A stretch of DNA of 64,000 bases from Amycolatopsis sp. NBC_01488. Lineage in GTDB: Bacteria; Actinomycetota; Actinomycetes; Mycobacteriales; Pseudonocardiaceae. A model generated the notes under the pieces. That model did not search any database, was not told the DNA's origin, and worked only from the letters and a program-made list of their open reading frames with translations. Position numbers and translations under genes: made by a program. The stretch lies in NCBI RefSeq assembly GCF_036227105.1, contig NZ_CP109434.1, positions 4,282,001 through 4,346,000 on the forward strand, read 5' to 3'. Every line of letters begins with the position of its first letter. Position 1 is the first letter of the stretch. Of this stretch, positions 41,142 through 49,770 are shown piece after piece.

Positions 41142-41566
41142 GATCGCTCGCCTTTCAGTGCGTCCGGAACCCGTTGCAGGGTTTCGACGGTGCGTTCGGG
41201 TTTCGGGTTGATCCGGCGGAATTCGCTGCGCCCGGTGGCGTACAGGACCGCGCCGACGACCAGCCAGAGGGCCGCGACGATCAGCGCGGCCCAGCCGCCG
41301 TCCAGCACGTTCTCCAGGCCCTGCCACAGCGCGACGGACAGGAACAGCACGACCATGTAGCCGGCGAACCCGGCGCCCCCGACCATGCCCGCGCCCTTGG
41401 CCGCCTTGGCCGCCTCGGCCTTCGTTTCCGCCTTGGCCAGCTCGACTTCCTGCCGCAGCAGCGTCGAGACGTCCTTCATGACGTTGGACATCAGCTCGCC
41501 GACCGAGGAGCCGGCGACGTCGGCCGGCGGGTCCGCCTGCGGTGCGGGGCCGGGTGGCTGCGTCAT
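41138..41566 (-). CDS. Phage-holin-family (Actinobacterial Holin-X) membrane protein
   Basis: A 142-aa protein with a Pro-rich N-terminus, an amphipathic helix (SNVMKDVSTLLRQEVELAKAE) and two membrane helices (FAGYMVVLFLSVALWQGLEN; AALIVAALWLVVGAVLYA). This matches the DUF1469/holin superfamily III proteins that are chromosomal, not phage lysis genes. The ATG overlaps the upstream stop and the stop overlaps the DUF3618 start. It probably acts with them in membrane stress adaptation. Confidence 0.9.
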   Translation of the reverse strand: MTQPPGPAPQADPPADVAGSSVGELMSNVMKDVSTLLRQEVELAKAETKAEAAKAAKGAGMVGGAGFAGYMVVLFLSVALWQGLENVLDGGWAALIVAALWLVVGAVLYATGRSEFRRINPKPERTVETLQRVPDALKGERS

Positions 41567-42348
41567 CACGGCACCTGCCCCGGGGTCGTGTGGCGGCTCG
41601 GCTGGGGCAGGGGCTCCGGCGGGGCGGCGTACTCGCCCGGCTGCGGTGCGGTGAAGCCGGTGGGCGTGGTCGGGGGCGCGACACCGCCGGGGCCGGGCTG
41701 CGGCGCAGTGTAGCCGCCCGGAGCGACCGGAGGCGGATAGCCCGTCCCGCCCGGCCCGGGAGCCGGTGGCACGGGCGGGATCCCGGCCGGTCCCGGGTGC
41801 GACGGCGGGACGGCCGCGGCCGCCTGGCCGTTCGGCGAGCTGCCCGAGCTCTTCTCCTGCTGCTGCGCGACGACACCCCGGGTCAGCCGTCCGACCACCG
41901 CGCCGGCCACGGCCGCGCCCACCAGGAACGTGCCCGGGCGGCGGCGGGCGAAGCGCCGCACTTCGTCGAGCAGGTCGCCGGGTTCGCGGTGCTCCAGCCA
42001 GTCCGCGACCGACCGGGTCCGGTCCGACACCTGCCGCGCGACGTCCCCGGCGACACCCGGGGAGTCGGCCTGCTCGGCCATCCGGTCCAGCTGGCCGGCC
42101 AGCTCGTGGAGGCTCCGCGCCGCCTTCCGCTGGCCGTCGCGGGCCTGCGCCTCCAGCTGCTCCCGGCCTTCGCGGAGCAGGTCGCCCGCTTCCCGCTGGG
42201 CGTGCTCCGCGACGTGCTTCGCTTCCTGTGCCGCGGTCTGCGCGACCTCGCCGCCGCGGTCGGCGGCCGTCGTGGCCACCTCGCGGGCTTCGTCCTTGGC
42301 CGTTTCCGTCGTCGACGGCGGCGACTGGCCGCCGGATCCCTGTGTCAT
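41566..42348 (-). CDS. Coiled-coil/TM protein with Pro-Gly-rich tail
   Basis: A 260-aa protein: a long Ala/Glu/Arg amphipathic helix (about residues 15-130), a membrane helix (GTFLVGAAVAGAVVGRL near 138-155) and a 100-residue tail made of Pro/Gly/Tyr repeats such as GGYTAPQPG and TGFTAPQPG. No named family. It is the first gene of the stress operon; GGAGG precedes the ATG. The tail repeats (about residues 205-245) suggest an extracellular or low-complexity interaction region. Confidence 0.8.
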   Translation of the reverse strand: MTQGSGGQSPPSTTETAKDEAREVATTAADRGGEVAQTAAQEAKHVAEHAQREAGDLLREGREQLEAQARDGQRKAARSLHELAGQLDRMAEQADSPGVAGDVARQVSDRTRSVADWLEHREPGDLLDEVRRFARRRPGTFLVGAAVAGAVVGRLTRGVVAQQQEKSSGSSPNGQAAAAVPPSHPGPAGIPPVPPAPGPGGTGYPPPVAPGGYTAPQPGPGGVAPPTTPTGFTAPQPGEYAAPPEPLPQPSRHTTPGQVP

Positions 42349-42399
42349 CGCGTCCTCCTTGCGGGCGAGGCACTTCCCGTGCCCTCGGTGGGCGGCGGG

Positions 42400-42424
42400 C
42401 TACCCGGGCGGTCCGGGGATAAAC
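42400..42424 (-). promoter_or_regulatory. SigB/SigF-type promoter of the stress operon
   Basis: On the minus strand GTTT (42421-42424) is followed after exactly 15 bases by GGGTAG (42400-42405), matching the actinobacterial general-stress sigma consensus GTTT-N15-GGGTAT. It lies 52 bases before the first ATG of the operon. Confidence 0.7.
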
Positions 42425-42494
42425 CGGTCACCGCGGGCGTGCGTACCCGGCGCCGGAGGGGGTAGCCCCGGACGCGGAGGAGGTGAGCGGGCGG

Positions 42495-44477
42495 TCAGCC
42501 GCCGACGTGGATGCCCGGGCGGCGGGCGGGGTCCTTTTCCGTGCTGCGGATGATTTCCCGGACCACCGGGGCCGTGTCGCCGCGGCCCAGGATCAGGTAG
42601 CGGAACAGGTGCCCGAGCGGGTTTCCTTCGGACCACTCGAAGTGGCACTGCGGCTTGACGCCCGTCACGTCGCGCAGGGCCAGCAGGATCGCCGCGATCG
42701 CGTTCGGCGCCGCGGGGCTGTCCGCCCGCAGGATCCGGTAGCCGTCGACCTCGACGCCGCGCACCTCGAGCACGTTGGCGAACGCCGACGGGTCCACCAC
42801 GTCGATCTCGAGGAACAGGATGTCGGCGGCGCCCGGAACCGGGTTCATCGTGCGCTGTTCGGCTTCCTTGGCCGAGTACTCGGCTTCGTCACCGCCCTGG
42901 CGCTTGTTGGCGATGATGTGCAGCGCGCCGTCGTTGGCCAGGGAGTCGGCGATGAACCGGCGGGCTTCGTCGTCGAACTCGATGCGCTCGGCCCGCAGCT
43001 CGGTCGTCCGCGAAACCCGCGAAACGAGCGAGACGACGATGATCCCGAGGATGAACAGGCCGGAAATGGCGATGCCGTCCGGCTTTTCGATGACGTTCTC
43101 GACGAGCGCGTACAGCAGGACGAGTGTCAGGACGAGGAACCCGATCGCCGCGCCGCGCCGGCGGCGCCGGATCGCCGAGATGCTCACCGCGACCGCGCCC
43201 GAGACCATCATCGCCAGGATCCCGGTCGCGTAGGCGCCGGCCTGCGCGTTGACGTCGGCACCGAACGCGACGGTGATGAGGATGCTGATCACGGTGTAGA
43301 CGAGCACGACCGGCCGCACCGCGCGGCCCCACTCCGGCGCCATGCCGTAGGAGGGCAGGTAGCGCGGGACGATGTTGATCAGCCCGGCCATCGCCGACGC
43401 GCCGGCGAACCACAGGATCAGGACGCTGCTGATGTCGTAGCCGGTGCCGAAGATCTCGCCCAGCTCGTGGTGCGCGAGGTACGCCATCGCCCGGCCGTTG
43501 GCTTCGCCGCCGTCCTTGAACGCGTCCGCCGGGATCAGGACGGTGGTGATGAAGCTCGTCGCGATCAGGAACACGGACATGATCAGCGCGGCGGCCGTCA
43601 GCAGCTTGCGCGTGTTGCGGATCCGCGACTCCAGCCGCTCCTCGGCGGTCTTCCCCTGCGCGGCCACCAGCGGCATCATGCTGACCCCGGTTTCGAAGCC
43701 CGAGAGCCCCAGCACCAGCAGCGGGAACGCGACGACGGCCGGCCCGACGACGCCGGTGAACCCGCCGCCGCCCGCGGTCAGCGCGTCGGTCCAGCGGGAG
43801 AAGTCCGCGGAGTCGCCGAGCAGGTCGATCACGCTGACGACCGTGACCACGGCGTTGAGCAGCAGGAAGACCGCGACGAGCGGGATCGCGACGCCGACCG
43901 CCTCGCTGAAGCCCAAGAGGAAGACGCCGCCGAGGATCAGCAGCAGCACGACGGTGATGAGCACGGCGTGGCCGTGCAGGAAGCCCGGTAGGTACGGGTT
44001 CTCCAGCATGTGCACGGTGGCGTCCGCCGACGACAGCGTGATCGTGATGATCCACGACGTCGCGACGAAGCCGAGGAGCGTGAGGACGAACAGCTTCCCG
44101 CGCCAGAACGGCAGCAGGTCCTCCAGCATCGCCACCGAGCCCTGCCCGTGCGGGCTTTCGCGGGCGACGCGGCGGTACATCGGCAGCATGCCGAGCAACG
44201 TCAGCGCGACGATCAGCAAGGTCGCCACCGGCGAGAGCGCCCCGGCGGCGAGCGCGGCGATTCCGGGCAGGTAGGAGAGGGTGGAGAAGTAGTCGACGCC
44301 GGTCAGGCACATGACCTTCCACCAGGCCTGCGGTGTGCCGTGGTCCTCGCCGCCCTGGCGGCCGACCGGGGCCACCCGGTGCTCCAGCAGCCAGCGGGCG
44401 ACTCCGGAGGCCGGCGGTTTCGGCGGTACCGGGCTCTCGACGCTCGCCGGCACGGTCACCTCGGCTGAAGCACCCAT
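42495..44477 (-). CDS. APC-superfamily amino-acid permease with large C-terminal domain
   Basis: A 660-aa transporter with about 12 membrane helices (residues about 55-500) and a soluble C-terminal part of about 160 residues. The N-terminal membrane segment ([25 protein letters not shown]) and the helix [17 protein letters not shown] are typical of bacterial APC members. ATG 44477 is used because GAGG lies eight bases upstream; an in-frame GTG 44501 adds eight residues with no ribosome site. It follows the MerR gene by 31 bases, so it is probably its target. The substrate is unknown. Confidence 0.85.
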   Translation of the reverse strand: MGASAEVTVPASVESPVPPKPPASGVARWLLEHRVAPVGRQGGEDHGTPQAWWKVMCLTGVDYFSTLSYLPGIAALAAGALSPVATLLIVALTLLGMLPMYRRVARESPHGQGSVAMLEDLLPFWRGKLFVLTLLGFVATSWIITITLSSADATVHMLENPYLPGFLHGHAVLITVVLLLILGGVFLLGFSEAVGVAIPLVAVFLLLNAVVTVVSVIDLLGDSADFSRWTDALTAGGGGFTGVVGPAVVAFPLLVLGLSGFETGVSMMPLVAAQGKTAEERLESRIRNTRKLLTAAALIMSVFLIATSFITTVLIPADAFKDGGEANGRAMAYLAHHELGEIFGTGYDISSVLILWFAGASAMAGLINIVPRYLPSYGMAPEWGRAVRPVVLVYTVISILITVAFGADVNAQAGAYATGILAMMVSGAVAVSISAIRRRRRGAAIGFLVLTLVLLYALVENVIEKPDGIAISGLFILGIIVVSLVSRVSRTTELRAERIEFDDEARRFIADSLANDGALHIIANKRQGGDEAEYSAKEAEQRTMNPVPGAADILFLEIDVVDPSAFANVLEVRGVEVDGYRILRADSPAAPNAIAAILLALRDVTGVKPQCHFEWSEGNPLGHLFRYLILGRGDTAPVVREIIRSTEKDPARRPGIHVGG

Positions 44478-44508
44478 CTTCGTCCCCTCGTCCCTGGACA
44501 CAGCGGGT

Positions 44509-45351
44509 CTAAGGATGCCGGACGCCGGTGGGAGGCGCGCTCCAGGTGGGCCGGTCGCCTCCGGTCAGCAGCGCGACGGCTTCGGCGAGCGTCGCCGGGC
44601 GCGCGGCCCGTCCGGTCCGGCGTGGCCAGCCGGGTCCGGCGAGCACGAGCCGGGGCGCGGGCACCCGGCGCGGCGGAACCGCCGGGCGGCTGCTCCACAG
44701 GACCACCGCGGCGGGGTCGGTGCGGGCGACGGCGGCGCGCAGCGCGGTGTCCGGAATGGACCCGCCGAGGAACAAGGCCGCGCGGCTGTGTTCGGCCAGC
44801 GCCGCGCGGAGCGCCTCCATCGGCAGGGTGTGCCGTTCGCCCTCGGGACAGGCCAGCAGCACCGGCCGGGCGGCGCTGCGGGGCGCCGGGACGCGGTGCA
44901 GGGCCGCGGCGATCGCCCACGAAAGGCCGTGCACGAGGTCGACGCAGCGGTCGGCGTCCGCCAGCGCGGCCAGCGCGGGCCGGCACAGGCGTTCCCAGGT
45001 GCCGACGACGTCGTGGTCGACGAGGTGGGCGTCCAGGAGCGCGGTGGCGGTGTCGATCTTGAGGTCGCGGACCGCGGTCAGCAGCGTCGCGACATCGGTG
45101 CCGCCACCGTCGTGGAACGCGCGTGCCGCCGCGGTCTCCGTGCCGAGCCCCTGCTCGATCAGGTGTTTCATGCGGAGCAACGCGTCGACGTCGGCGCGGC
45201 CGTAGCGGCGGTGGCTGCCGGTCTGGGGCGCCGACAACGGGAGGCCGTACCGGCGGTGCCACGCGCGCAGCGTCGACGGCGGCAGGTCGAGCATCCGGGC
45301 GACCGCCCCCGCCGTCCAGGTGACGGCGGGGGCGGTGGCCGGTGGGTCCAT
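44509..45351 (-). CDS. MerR-family regulator with B12-binding-like domain
   Basis: A 280-aa regulator. The N-terminal MerR HTH ([28 protein letters not shown]) is followed by a helical linker and a C-terminal region resembling the cobalamin-binding MerR regulators (LitR/CarH class), including [24 protein letters not shown]. The expected DxHxxG cobalamin motif is absent ([12 protein letters not shown] instead), so light or B12 sensing may be lost or changed. The stop is 31 bases from the APC permease start, and a hidden acidic gene lies immediately upstream. Confidence 0.85.
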   Translation of the reverse strand: MDPPATAPAVTWTAGAVARMLDLPPSTLRAWHRRYGLPLSAPQTGSHRRYGRADVDALLRMKHLIEQGLGTETAAARAFHDGGGTDVATLLTAVRDLKIDTATALLDAHLVDHDVVGTWERLCRPALAALADADRCVDLVHGLSWAIAAALHRVPAPRSAARPVLLACPEGERHTLPMEALRAALAEHSRAALFLGGSIPDTALRAAVARTDPAAVVLWSSRPAVPPRRVPAPRLVLAGPGWPRRTGRAARPATLAEAVALLTGGDRPTWSAPPTGVRHP

Positions 45352-45354
45352 CGC

Positions 45355-45651
45355 TCAATCATGGACCCGGGTGGCCCGCGCCGCTCGGCTCCCGGGCCGC
45401 TCGACGTCGCCCCGCCACGCGCCGGTCTCGCGCCCGCCGCGCTCCTCGACGAAGGTCTTGGACCGGCCCAGGTCGCCCTTGCCGCGGCGGTCGTGGCCGC
45501 CGAGCTCGTCGGCCACGTTCTCGACGAAGCCCTCGGAGTCGATGTCCAGCTGCGCGGTGACCCGCGTGTGCGTGTCGTCGAGCCGGCGGATCTCGTCGGC
45601 ACCTTCGATGAAGTCCTGATGGGTCCCGTCCCGGTTACCCCGCGAATCGAT
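45355..45651 (-). CDS. Hidden ~98-aa acidic hydrophilic protein, start unclear
   Basis: On the minus strand a frame of about 98 codons ending at 45355 has strong third-position GC and a protein-like sequence: THQDFIEGADEIRRLDD, AQLDIDSEGFVENVADELGG, RSKTFVEERGGRETGAWRG. It ends three bases before the MerR start, so it belongs to that operon. No ATG, GTG or TTG precedes it in frame; the frame runs back only to about 45651. Either a non-standard start (ATC/ATT) is used or the start was lost by mutation or sequencing error. An in-frame GTG would leave only about 53 codons. Function is unknown. Confidence 0.5.
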   Translation of the reverse strand: MDSRGNRDGTHQDFIEGADEIRRLDDTHTRVTAQLDIDSEGFVENVADELGGHDRRGKGDLGRSKTFVEERGGRETGAWRGDVERPGSRAARATRVHD

Positions 45652-45704
45652 GACAAAACGATGCGGGACGCTTAAAGTCGGGCACCGGCGGGAGGAGGAA
45701 CGCG

Positions 45705-46076
45705 ATGACCGGCGAGCGGACGCTGACGGTGCGGGTGCGCACGGTGCCCGAAGCCGTCGTGGTCGCGGCCATCGGCGACCTCGACCTGGGGACGGCCCCG
45801 ATGCTGCTGGCCCGGGCCGGAGCGGTGCTGGCCGGCCGGCCGGGGGCGCTCATCGTCGACCTGGACGGGATCGGGTTCTGCGGCTCGGCTGGCCTGCAGG
45901 TGCTGGCGCAGCTCGTCGCGCGGACCTCGGCGGGCGGCGTCCCGCTCGCCGTCGTCGCGAACCGCCACGCGGTGCTGCGCGTGGTGCGCCTGACCCGGCT
46001 GGACGAGGTGTTCACCCTGCACGCCACGGTCGACGACGCGTGCGCGTGGGTGCGGCGACAGCGGGGGAGTGATTGA
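45705..46076 (+). CDS. STAS-domain anti-sigma factor antagonist
   Basis: A 123-aa STAS protein: strand VVVAAIGDLDLGTAPMLL, then LIVDLDGIGFCGSAGLQVLAQL with the phosphorylatable Ser in the DxxxFCGSAGL motif (about residue 64). Such proteins release a sigma factor by binding its anti-sigma kinase when unphosphorylated. GGAGGAGGA precedes the ATG. No anti-sigma kinase gene is adjacent. It may act with the STAS gene at 47773-48162 and the SigB-type promoter nearby. Confidence 0.88.
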   Translation: MTGERTLTVRVRTVPEAVVVAAIGDLDLGTAPMLLARAGAVLAGRPGALIVDLDGIGFCGSAGLQVLAQLVARTSAGGVPLAVVANRHAVLRVVRLTRLDEVFTLHATVDDACAWVRRQRGSD

Positions 46077-46120
46077 CCGGTCTACTGTGGACAGTGTGTC
46101 CGTCCACTGTGGACCGGCGT

Positions 46121-46399
46121 TCAGGCGGCCGGTTCGGAGCGGTGGTGCCGGGCGGCACCGGTGACCGCGGCGACCACGGCGTCCGCGTCCAGGGCCGGGT
46201 CCCACAGCGCGCAGCCGACGACGTGGGCGAGCCGGCGCCGGGGGTGCGGCCCGGAGTCGGTGAGCGCGACGTCGGTCGGGCGGCCGTTCTTGACCGCGTG
46301 GACCGCGCGGGTGACCAGGACCGCCTCCTGGCGGGTGGTGCCGAGTTCGGCGGCCGCGGCGAAGATCTTCTCCGCCGCGGCGCGGGCGGGATCGTCCAT
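46121..46399 (-). CDS. Hypothetical 92-aa protein
   Basis: A small alpha-helical protein: ARAAAEKIFAAAAELGTTRQEAVLVTRAVHAVKNGRPTDV, then a short Ala-rich C-terminal helix. I recognise no family; the repeated helices may be a degenerate ANTAR- or HTH-like fold. It lies downstream of the hsp20 gene on the same strand but behind a strong hairpin (46424-46457), so it may be only partly cotranscribed. Confidence 0.6.
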   Translation of the reverse strand: MDDPARAAAEKIFAAAAELGTTRQEAVLVTRAVHAVKNGRPTDVALTDSGPHPRRRLAHVVGCALWDPALDADAVVAAVTGAARHHRSEPAA

Positions 46400-46423
46400 C
46401 GCTTTCGTCCCTCGAAGGCGCCG

Positions 46424-46457
46424 CCGCGGCGGACCGGCCGGCGCCGGTCCGCCGCGG
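46424..46457 (-). terminator. Strong hairpin terminator after hsp20
   Basis: CCGCGGCGGACCGG (46424-46437) is the exact inverse of 46444-46457 around a 6-base loop, 10 bases beyond the hsp20 stop. Confidence 0.7.
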
Positions 46458-46466
46458 ACGGGAGCG

Positions 46467-46904
46467 TCAGGCCTTGAGCTGCTTCCGGTCGGACTCCGCG
46501 CCGGCGATCTCGATGCGGCGCGGCTTGGCCTTCTCGGCGATCGGGATGCGCAAGGTCAGCACGCCGGCCTCGTAGTCGGCCGCGATGTGGTCGGTGTCGA
46601 GGGTGTCGCCGAGGAACAGCTGCCGGGAGAAGACGCCGAGGGGGCGTTCGGAGACCTGCATCTGCACGTCGTCGCCGCCGGGACGGGGCCGTCGTTCGGC
46701 CTTGACGGTCAGGACGTTGCGTTCGAGGTCGAGGTCGATGGCGTCCTTGGTGACGCCGGGCAGGTCGAAGCAGACGACGAACTCGTCGCCGGCGCGGTAG
46801 GCGTCCATCGGCATCGCGGCCGGCTTGGACCAGGTGCCGGGGCTGCCGAAGACCTGCTGGGTGAACCGGTCCAGCTCGCGGAACGGGTCGGTGCGCATCA
46901 ACAT
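46467..46904 (-). CDS. Hsp20/alpha-crystallin small heat shock protein
   Basis: A 145-aa chaperone with the alpha-crystallin domain (about residues 38-128): [27 protein letters not shown] and the closing [26 protein letters not shown], which contains the conserved GVLTLRIP. It holds unfolding proteins in heat or stress as an oligomer. The short N-terminus is like Streptomyces Hsp18. GGAGGA precedes the ATG. The promoter (-35 TTGTCA, -10 TAGAAC on the minus strand) overlaps an RheA-type operator. Confidence 0.93.
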   Translation of the reverse strand: MLMRTDPFRELDRFTQQVFGSPGTWSKPAAMPMDAYRAGDEFVVCFDLPGVTKDAIDLDLERNVLTVKAERRPRPGGDDVQMQVSERPLGVFSRQLFLGDTLDTDHIAADYEAGVLTLRIPIAEKAKPRRIEIAGAESDRKQLKA

Positions 46905-46955
46905 CGTGTCCTCCTGTTCGACGATCGGGCGTCAACACGCACCACCGTTCTAACA

Positions 46956-47000
46956 TGTCGTCGAAAGGATGACAAGAGTGCTGTCGTCGATATGATGACG
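46956..47000. promoter_or_regulatory. Two RheA-like operators controlling hsp20
   Basis: TGTCGTC-GAAAG-GATGACA (46956-46974) and TGTCGTC-GATAT-GATGACG (46982-47000) are near-identical copies of the RheA operator TGTCATC-N5-GATGACA known for Streptomyces hsp18. The first overlaps TTGTCA, the -35 of the hsp20 promoter; the second abuts the ANTAR gene stop. The two lie 26 bases apart, start to start. Confidence 0.72.
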
Positions 47001-47783
47001 TCAGCCGGGGAGGTCGATCTCCGCGTGCCGCTCGGTGAGCGTGCGGGCCAGCTCGGCCAGCTTCACGTTCAGGTCCTGCGACGTGCGCCGCAGGACGTCG
47101 AACGCCTCCTCCGCCGACACGCCCCGGCGGGCCATGATGATGCCCTTCGCCTGGCCGATCACGTCCCGGCTGTCGATCGCCTTGCGCAGGTGCGCGGCCT
47201 GCAGCTCGCTGCGCGTCACGGCATCGGTGGCCGCGACGGCCAGTGATGCGTGCGTGGCCAGCAGCAGCAGGACGTCGCGGTCGGCTTCGTCCAGGCCGTT
47301 CGGGGAGCGCGAGTAGACGTTGAGCGCGCCGACCGACCGGCCGGTCGGCGCGCCGGGGATGAGCGCGGTGGAGAGGACGGCGCGCACGCCGAGCCCGCAG
47401 GCGGCCGGCGCCCACTGCGGCCAGCGCGGTTCCGCGGCCAGGTCCGGCGCGATCGCCACGGCCGGGCCGGCCGGCTCGGCGGCCTCGACGCACGGCCCTT
47501 CGCGGAAGCGGTACTGCAGCCGGTCCAGCTCGACGGCGACCTCGCCGGTCTCCGCCGGCGTGTGGAAGTGTCCGTCGGTGTCGATCAGCGTGAAGCTGGC
47601 CAGGTCGGCGGAAGGCACCATGAGCGTGGTGGCCTCGAGGACACGCTCCAGGACGTCCTCGACGCGGGGGGCGGTGAGCAGCCGGGCCGTCAGCCGCGCG
47701 AACTCCGCGGCCAGCGGCCCCGGCCGGTCCGCGCCGGAGACGAAGATCTCCTTGTCGCGCCGCCACTCCTGCTCACTGGTCAT
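47001..47783 (-). CDS. GAF-ANTAR domain protein
   Basis: A 260-aa signal protein: N-terminal GAF domain (about residues 30-170; RVLEATTLMVPSADLASFTLID, FREGPCVEA) and C-terminal ANTAR RNA-binding domain (QAAHLRKAIDSRDVIGQAKGIIMARRGVSAEEAFDVLRR). ANTAR proteins stabilise antiterminator hairpins in target mRNAs when the sensor domain is activated. It overlaps the STAS gene by 11 bases, so the two are coupled and likely part of a stress network. Confidence 0.93.
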   Translation of the reverse strand: MTSEQEWRRDKEIFVSGADRPGPLAAEFARLTARLLTAPRVEDVLERVLEATTLMVPSADLASFTLIDTDGHFHTPAETGEVAVELDRLQYRFREGPCVEAAEPAGPAVAIAPDLAAEPRWPQWAPAACGLGVRAVLSTALIPGAPTGRSVGALNVYSRSPNGLDEADRDVLLLLATHASLAVAATDAVTRSELQAAHLRKAIDSRDVIGQAKGIIMARRGVSAEEAFDVLRRTSQDLNVKLAELARTLTERHAEIDLPG

Positions 47784-48162
47784 GGTGGCCGCCCAGCCAG
47801 TCCTCCGCCTCGGCGAGCGTGCGGAACAGCGGCAGCACGTCCTCGAGCTCCAATGCTTCGACCGGGCGCAGCACCGCCCGGCCGTCGGCGACGACGGCCA
47901 CCGGGATGTCCGCGGCCACCGCGTCCAGCAGGACGCCCAGCCCGCGGGCCGAGCAGAACGTGAGGTCGCTCAGGTCGATGACCAGCGCGCGCGGCGCGAG
48001 ATCGAGCTCTTCGCCGAGCCGGGCCGCGAGGCGGCCGGTCACCGCCAGGTCCAGCTCGCCGGTGACGGCCACGACCGTGCGTTCGGCCGTCGCGGTGATC
48101 GTGATCCGGGGTGGTGCGCCCAGCAGCAGGGCGACGCCCGGCCGGATGGTGGTGTCGTGCAT
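47773..48162 (-). CDS. STAS-domain anti-sigma factor antagonist
   Basis: A 129-aa STAS protein: TVVAVTGELDLAVTGRLAARLGEEL then LVIDLSDLTFCSARGLGVLLDAV. The DLTFCSARGL motif holds the regulatory Ser (about residue 71). It is coupled to the GAF-ANTAR gene. A second STAS gene lies at 45705-46076. No anti-sigma kinase is in view; the sigma partner may be elsewhere. Confidence 0.9.
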   Translation of the reverse strand: MHDTTIRPGVALLLGAPPRITITATAERTVVAVTGELDLAVTGRLAARLGEELDLAPRALVIDLSDLTFCSARGLGVLLDAVAADIPVAVVADGRAVLRPVEALELEDVLPLFRTLAEAEDWLGGHHDQ

Positions 48163-48329
48163 GACTTCCTCACCTCGGTGAGGCGGGCCGAGCCCGCCGT
48201 CCCGGCCGGCGCGCGGCGCGCTCGGCGGATGGGTGCCAGGGGGCGGCTGCTCTGCTCAACCGCAGCGAGCCTGACAGTACCCCGCGCGCCACCCCGAGTC
48301 ACCACGCCCGCGCCGGTACCTTGGCCCGC

Positions 48330-49100
48330 GTGGGTGACGACACGTGGGCCGCGCTGGCCGGCCAGTTCGCCGACGGCGCCTACGCGTCGGTGAAGGGCCG
48401 GGTGCGCACCTACGTGCTGCACCGGCAGCTGCTGGCGCACCTGCCGCCCCCGCCGGCGACCGTGCTCGACGTCGGCGGCGGGGCGGGCCACCAGTCCTTC
48501 CCGCTGGCCGCGGCCGGTTACGACGTCACCCTGCTGGACTCGTCACCGGCGATGCTGGACAAGGCGCGGGACCGGCTGACGCCCGAGCTCCGGGACCGCG
48601 TGACGTTCGTGCGGGCCGACGGCGAACACGCCGAAGAGGCGGTCGGCGGGCGGCGCTTCGACGCCGTCCTGTGCCACGGCGTCCTCGGGTACCTCGAGCG
48701 GCCGGAGCCGCTGGCCGACCAGCTGTGCCGCTGCGCGGCCACCGGGGGCGTGGTCTCGATCATGACGGGCAACGCCGACGCGATGGCGGTGCGCCCGGCG
48801 CTGGAACAGCGCTGGGAGGACGCACTGGCGGCGTTCGACGCCCGCCGCGAGATCGGCGTGCTGGGCGTCCCGACCCGGGCCGACACGGTCGGGGAACTGA
48901 GCGGGATCCTGCGCGGCCGGGGCGTGGAACCCGTGGCGTGGTACGGGGTCTGGCTGTTCGTCGACTGGCTCGGGTTCGGCGGGGTCGAGGTGGACCCGGC
49001 TGACGTGGAACGGGTGGCCGCCGTCGAGTTCGAAGCCGGCCGCCGGGATCCCTACCGCCGGCTCAGCCGCGTCTTTCACCTCGTGGGGCGCAAGGCCTGA
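48330..49100 (+). CDS. Class I SAM-dependent methyltransferase (CmoM-like)
   Basis: A 256-aa enzyme with motif I VLDVGGGAGHQSFPLA (about residues 46-61), motif II VTLLDSSPAML and VLCHGVLGYLERP. The N-terminus DGAYASVKGRVRTYVLHRQLL resembles the SmtA/CmoM group that methylates 5-carboxymethoxyuridine in tRNA wobble positions; that substrate is a guess. GTG 48330 is used, but TTG 48321 is also possible. Its end overlaps the convergent TetR gene by 25 bases. Confidence 0.83.
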   Translation: MGDDTWAALAGQFADGAYASVKGRVRTYVLHRQLLAHLPPPPATVLDVGGGAGHQSFPLAAAGYDVTLLDSSPAMLDKARDRLTPELRDRVTFVRADGEHAEEAVGGRRFDAVLCHGVLGYLERPEPLADQLCRCAATGGVVSIMTGNADAMAVRPALEQRWEDALAAFDARREIGVLGVPTRADTVGELSGILRGRGVEPVAWYGVWLFVDWLGFGGVEVDPADVERVAAVEFEAGRRDPYRRLSRVFHLVGRKA

Positions 49101-49663
49101 GCGGCCGTTTCGGCCAGTGACAGCAGTTCGGCCAGCACTTCCGACGCGAGTTCGGCCAGGGACCGCTCCTCGTGCAGCCACCGGGTGAACGCGATCCCGA
49201 ACACGGTCGCCCCCGACTCGGCCGCCAGCGTGGCCGCGGGTTCGCCGACGCCGCGGGCGCGCAGGGCGTCGGCGACCGTCGTGGCCAGGGTGGTCAGCTT
49301 GTGGTGCTCCCGTTCCTGCAGCGCGGGGTTCCGGTCGATGACGGCCTGCCGCGTGCGGGAGTGCGGGCGCCGCTCGTCCGGGAAGAAGGACGCCGCCGAG
49401 TCCAGCGCGGAAGCAACGACTTCCAGGGGCGACGCGTGCGGGGGTGCGGCCTCGACGCCGTCGAGGAACGCCTGGACCAGCAGCTGCTGACCGTGGAAGA
49501 GCACCTCGCGCTTGTCGCTGAAGTGGCGGAAGAAGGTGCGTTCGGTCAGGCCGACGGCCTGCGCGATCTCCGCGGCGGTCGTCTGCTCGTACCCGCGGGT
49601 GGCGAACAGTTCCATCGCGGCCTTCTGCAGCCGCTCCGCGGTTCCGGGTTCCCAGCGCACCAT
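49076..49663 (-). CDS. TetR/AcrR-family regulator
   Basis: A 195-aa regulator with HTH (TTAAEIAQAVGLTERTFFRHFSDKREVLF) and a helical ligand domain. The ATG 49663 (MVRWEPGTAERLQ) gives the usual length; an in-frame start 33 bases further upstream is less likely. It is divergent from an NAD(P)-binding gene, with nested inverted repeats between. It probably represses that gene. The C-terminus overlaps the convergent methyltransferase end. Confidence 0.87.
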   Translation of the reverse strand: MVRWEPGTAERLQKAAMELFATRGYEQTTAAEIAQAVGLTERTFFRHFSDKREVLFHGQQLLVQAFLDGVEAAPPHASPLEVVASALDSAASFFPDERRPHSRTRQAVIDRNPALQEREHHKLTTLATTVADALRARGVGEPAATLAAESGATVFGIAFTRWLHEERSLAELASEVLAELLSLAETAAQALRPTR

Positions 49664-49688
49664 GCGGCCGAGTCTAGTGATGACAGCG

Positions 49689-49744
49689 GCTGACATGTAG
49701 GCGTAAGGTGCGTATGTCAGCGACTGACGTCGGTCACTGACATC
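49689..49744. promoter_or_regulatory. Nested TetR operator repeats
   Basis: GCTGACAT (49689-49696) and ATGTCAGC (49714-49721) form an inverted repeat with a 17-base spacer. TGTCAG (49716) and CTGACA (49737) give a second, overlapping pair, and the half-site CTGAC recurs four times within 56 bases. The sites lie between the divergent TetR and epimerase-like genes. Confidence 0.65.
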
Positions 49745-49770
49745 AGAGACCTCTCGAAGGAGTGCACGTC

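Noticed and set aside
41138-41566. Holin-family gene as evidence of a prophage
   Set aside because: No phage structural, integrase or lysin genes nearby; Holin-X genes are normal chromosomal genes.
45168-45656. Alternative minus frame covering the hidden acidic gene
   Set aside because: Ser/Arg/Pro-rich composition without conserved look; the frame ending at 45355 has much better codon pattern.
48241-48329. Search for a SigB-type promoter before the STAS/ANTAR pair
   Set aside because: A GGGTAC is present on the minus strand but no GTTT lies at the right spacing.
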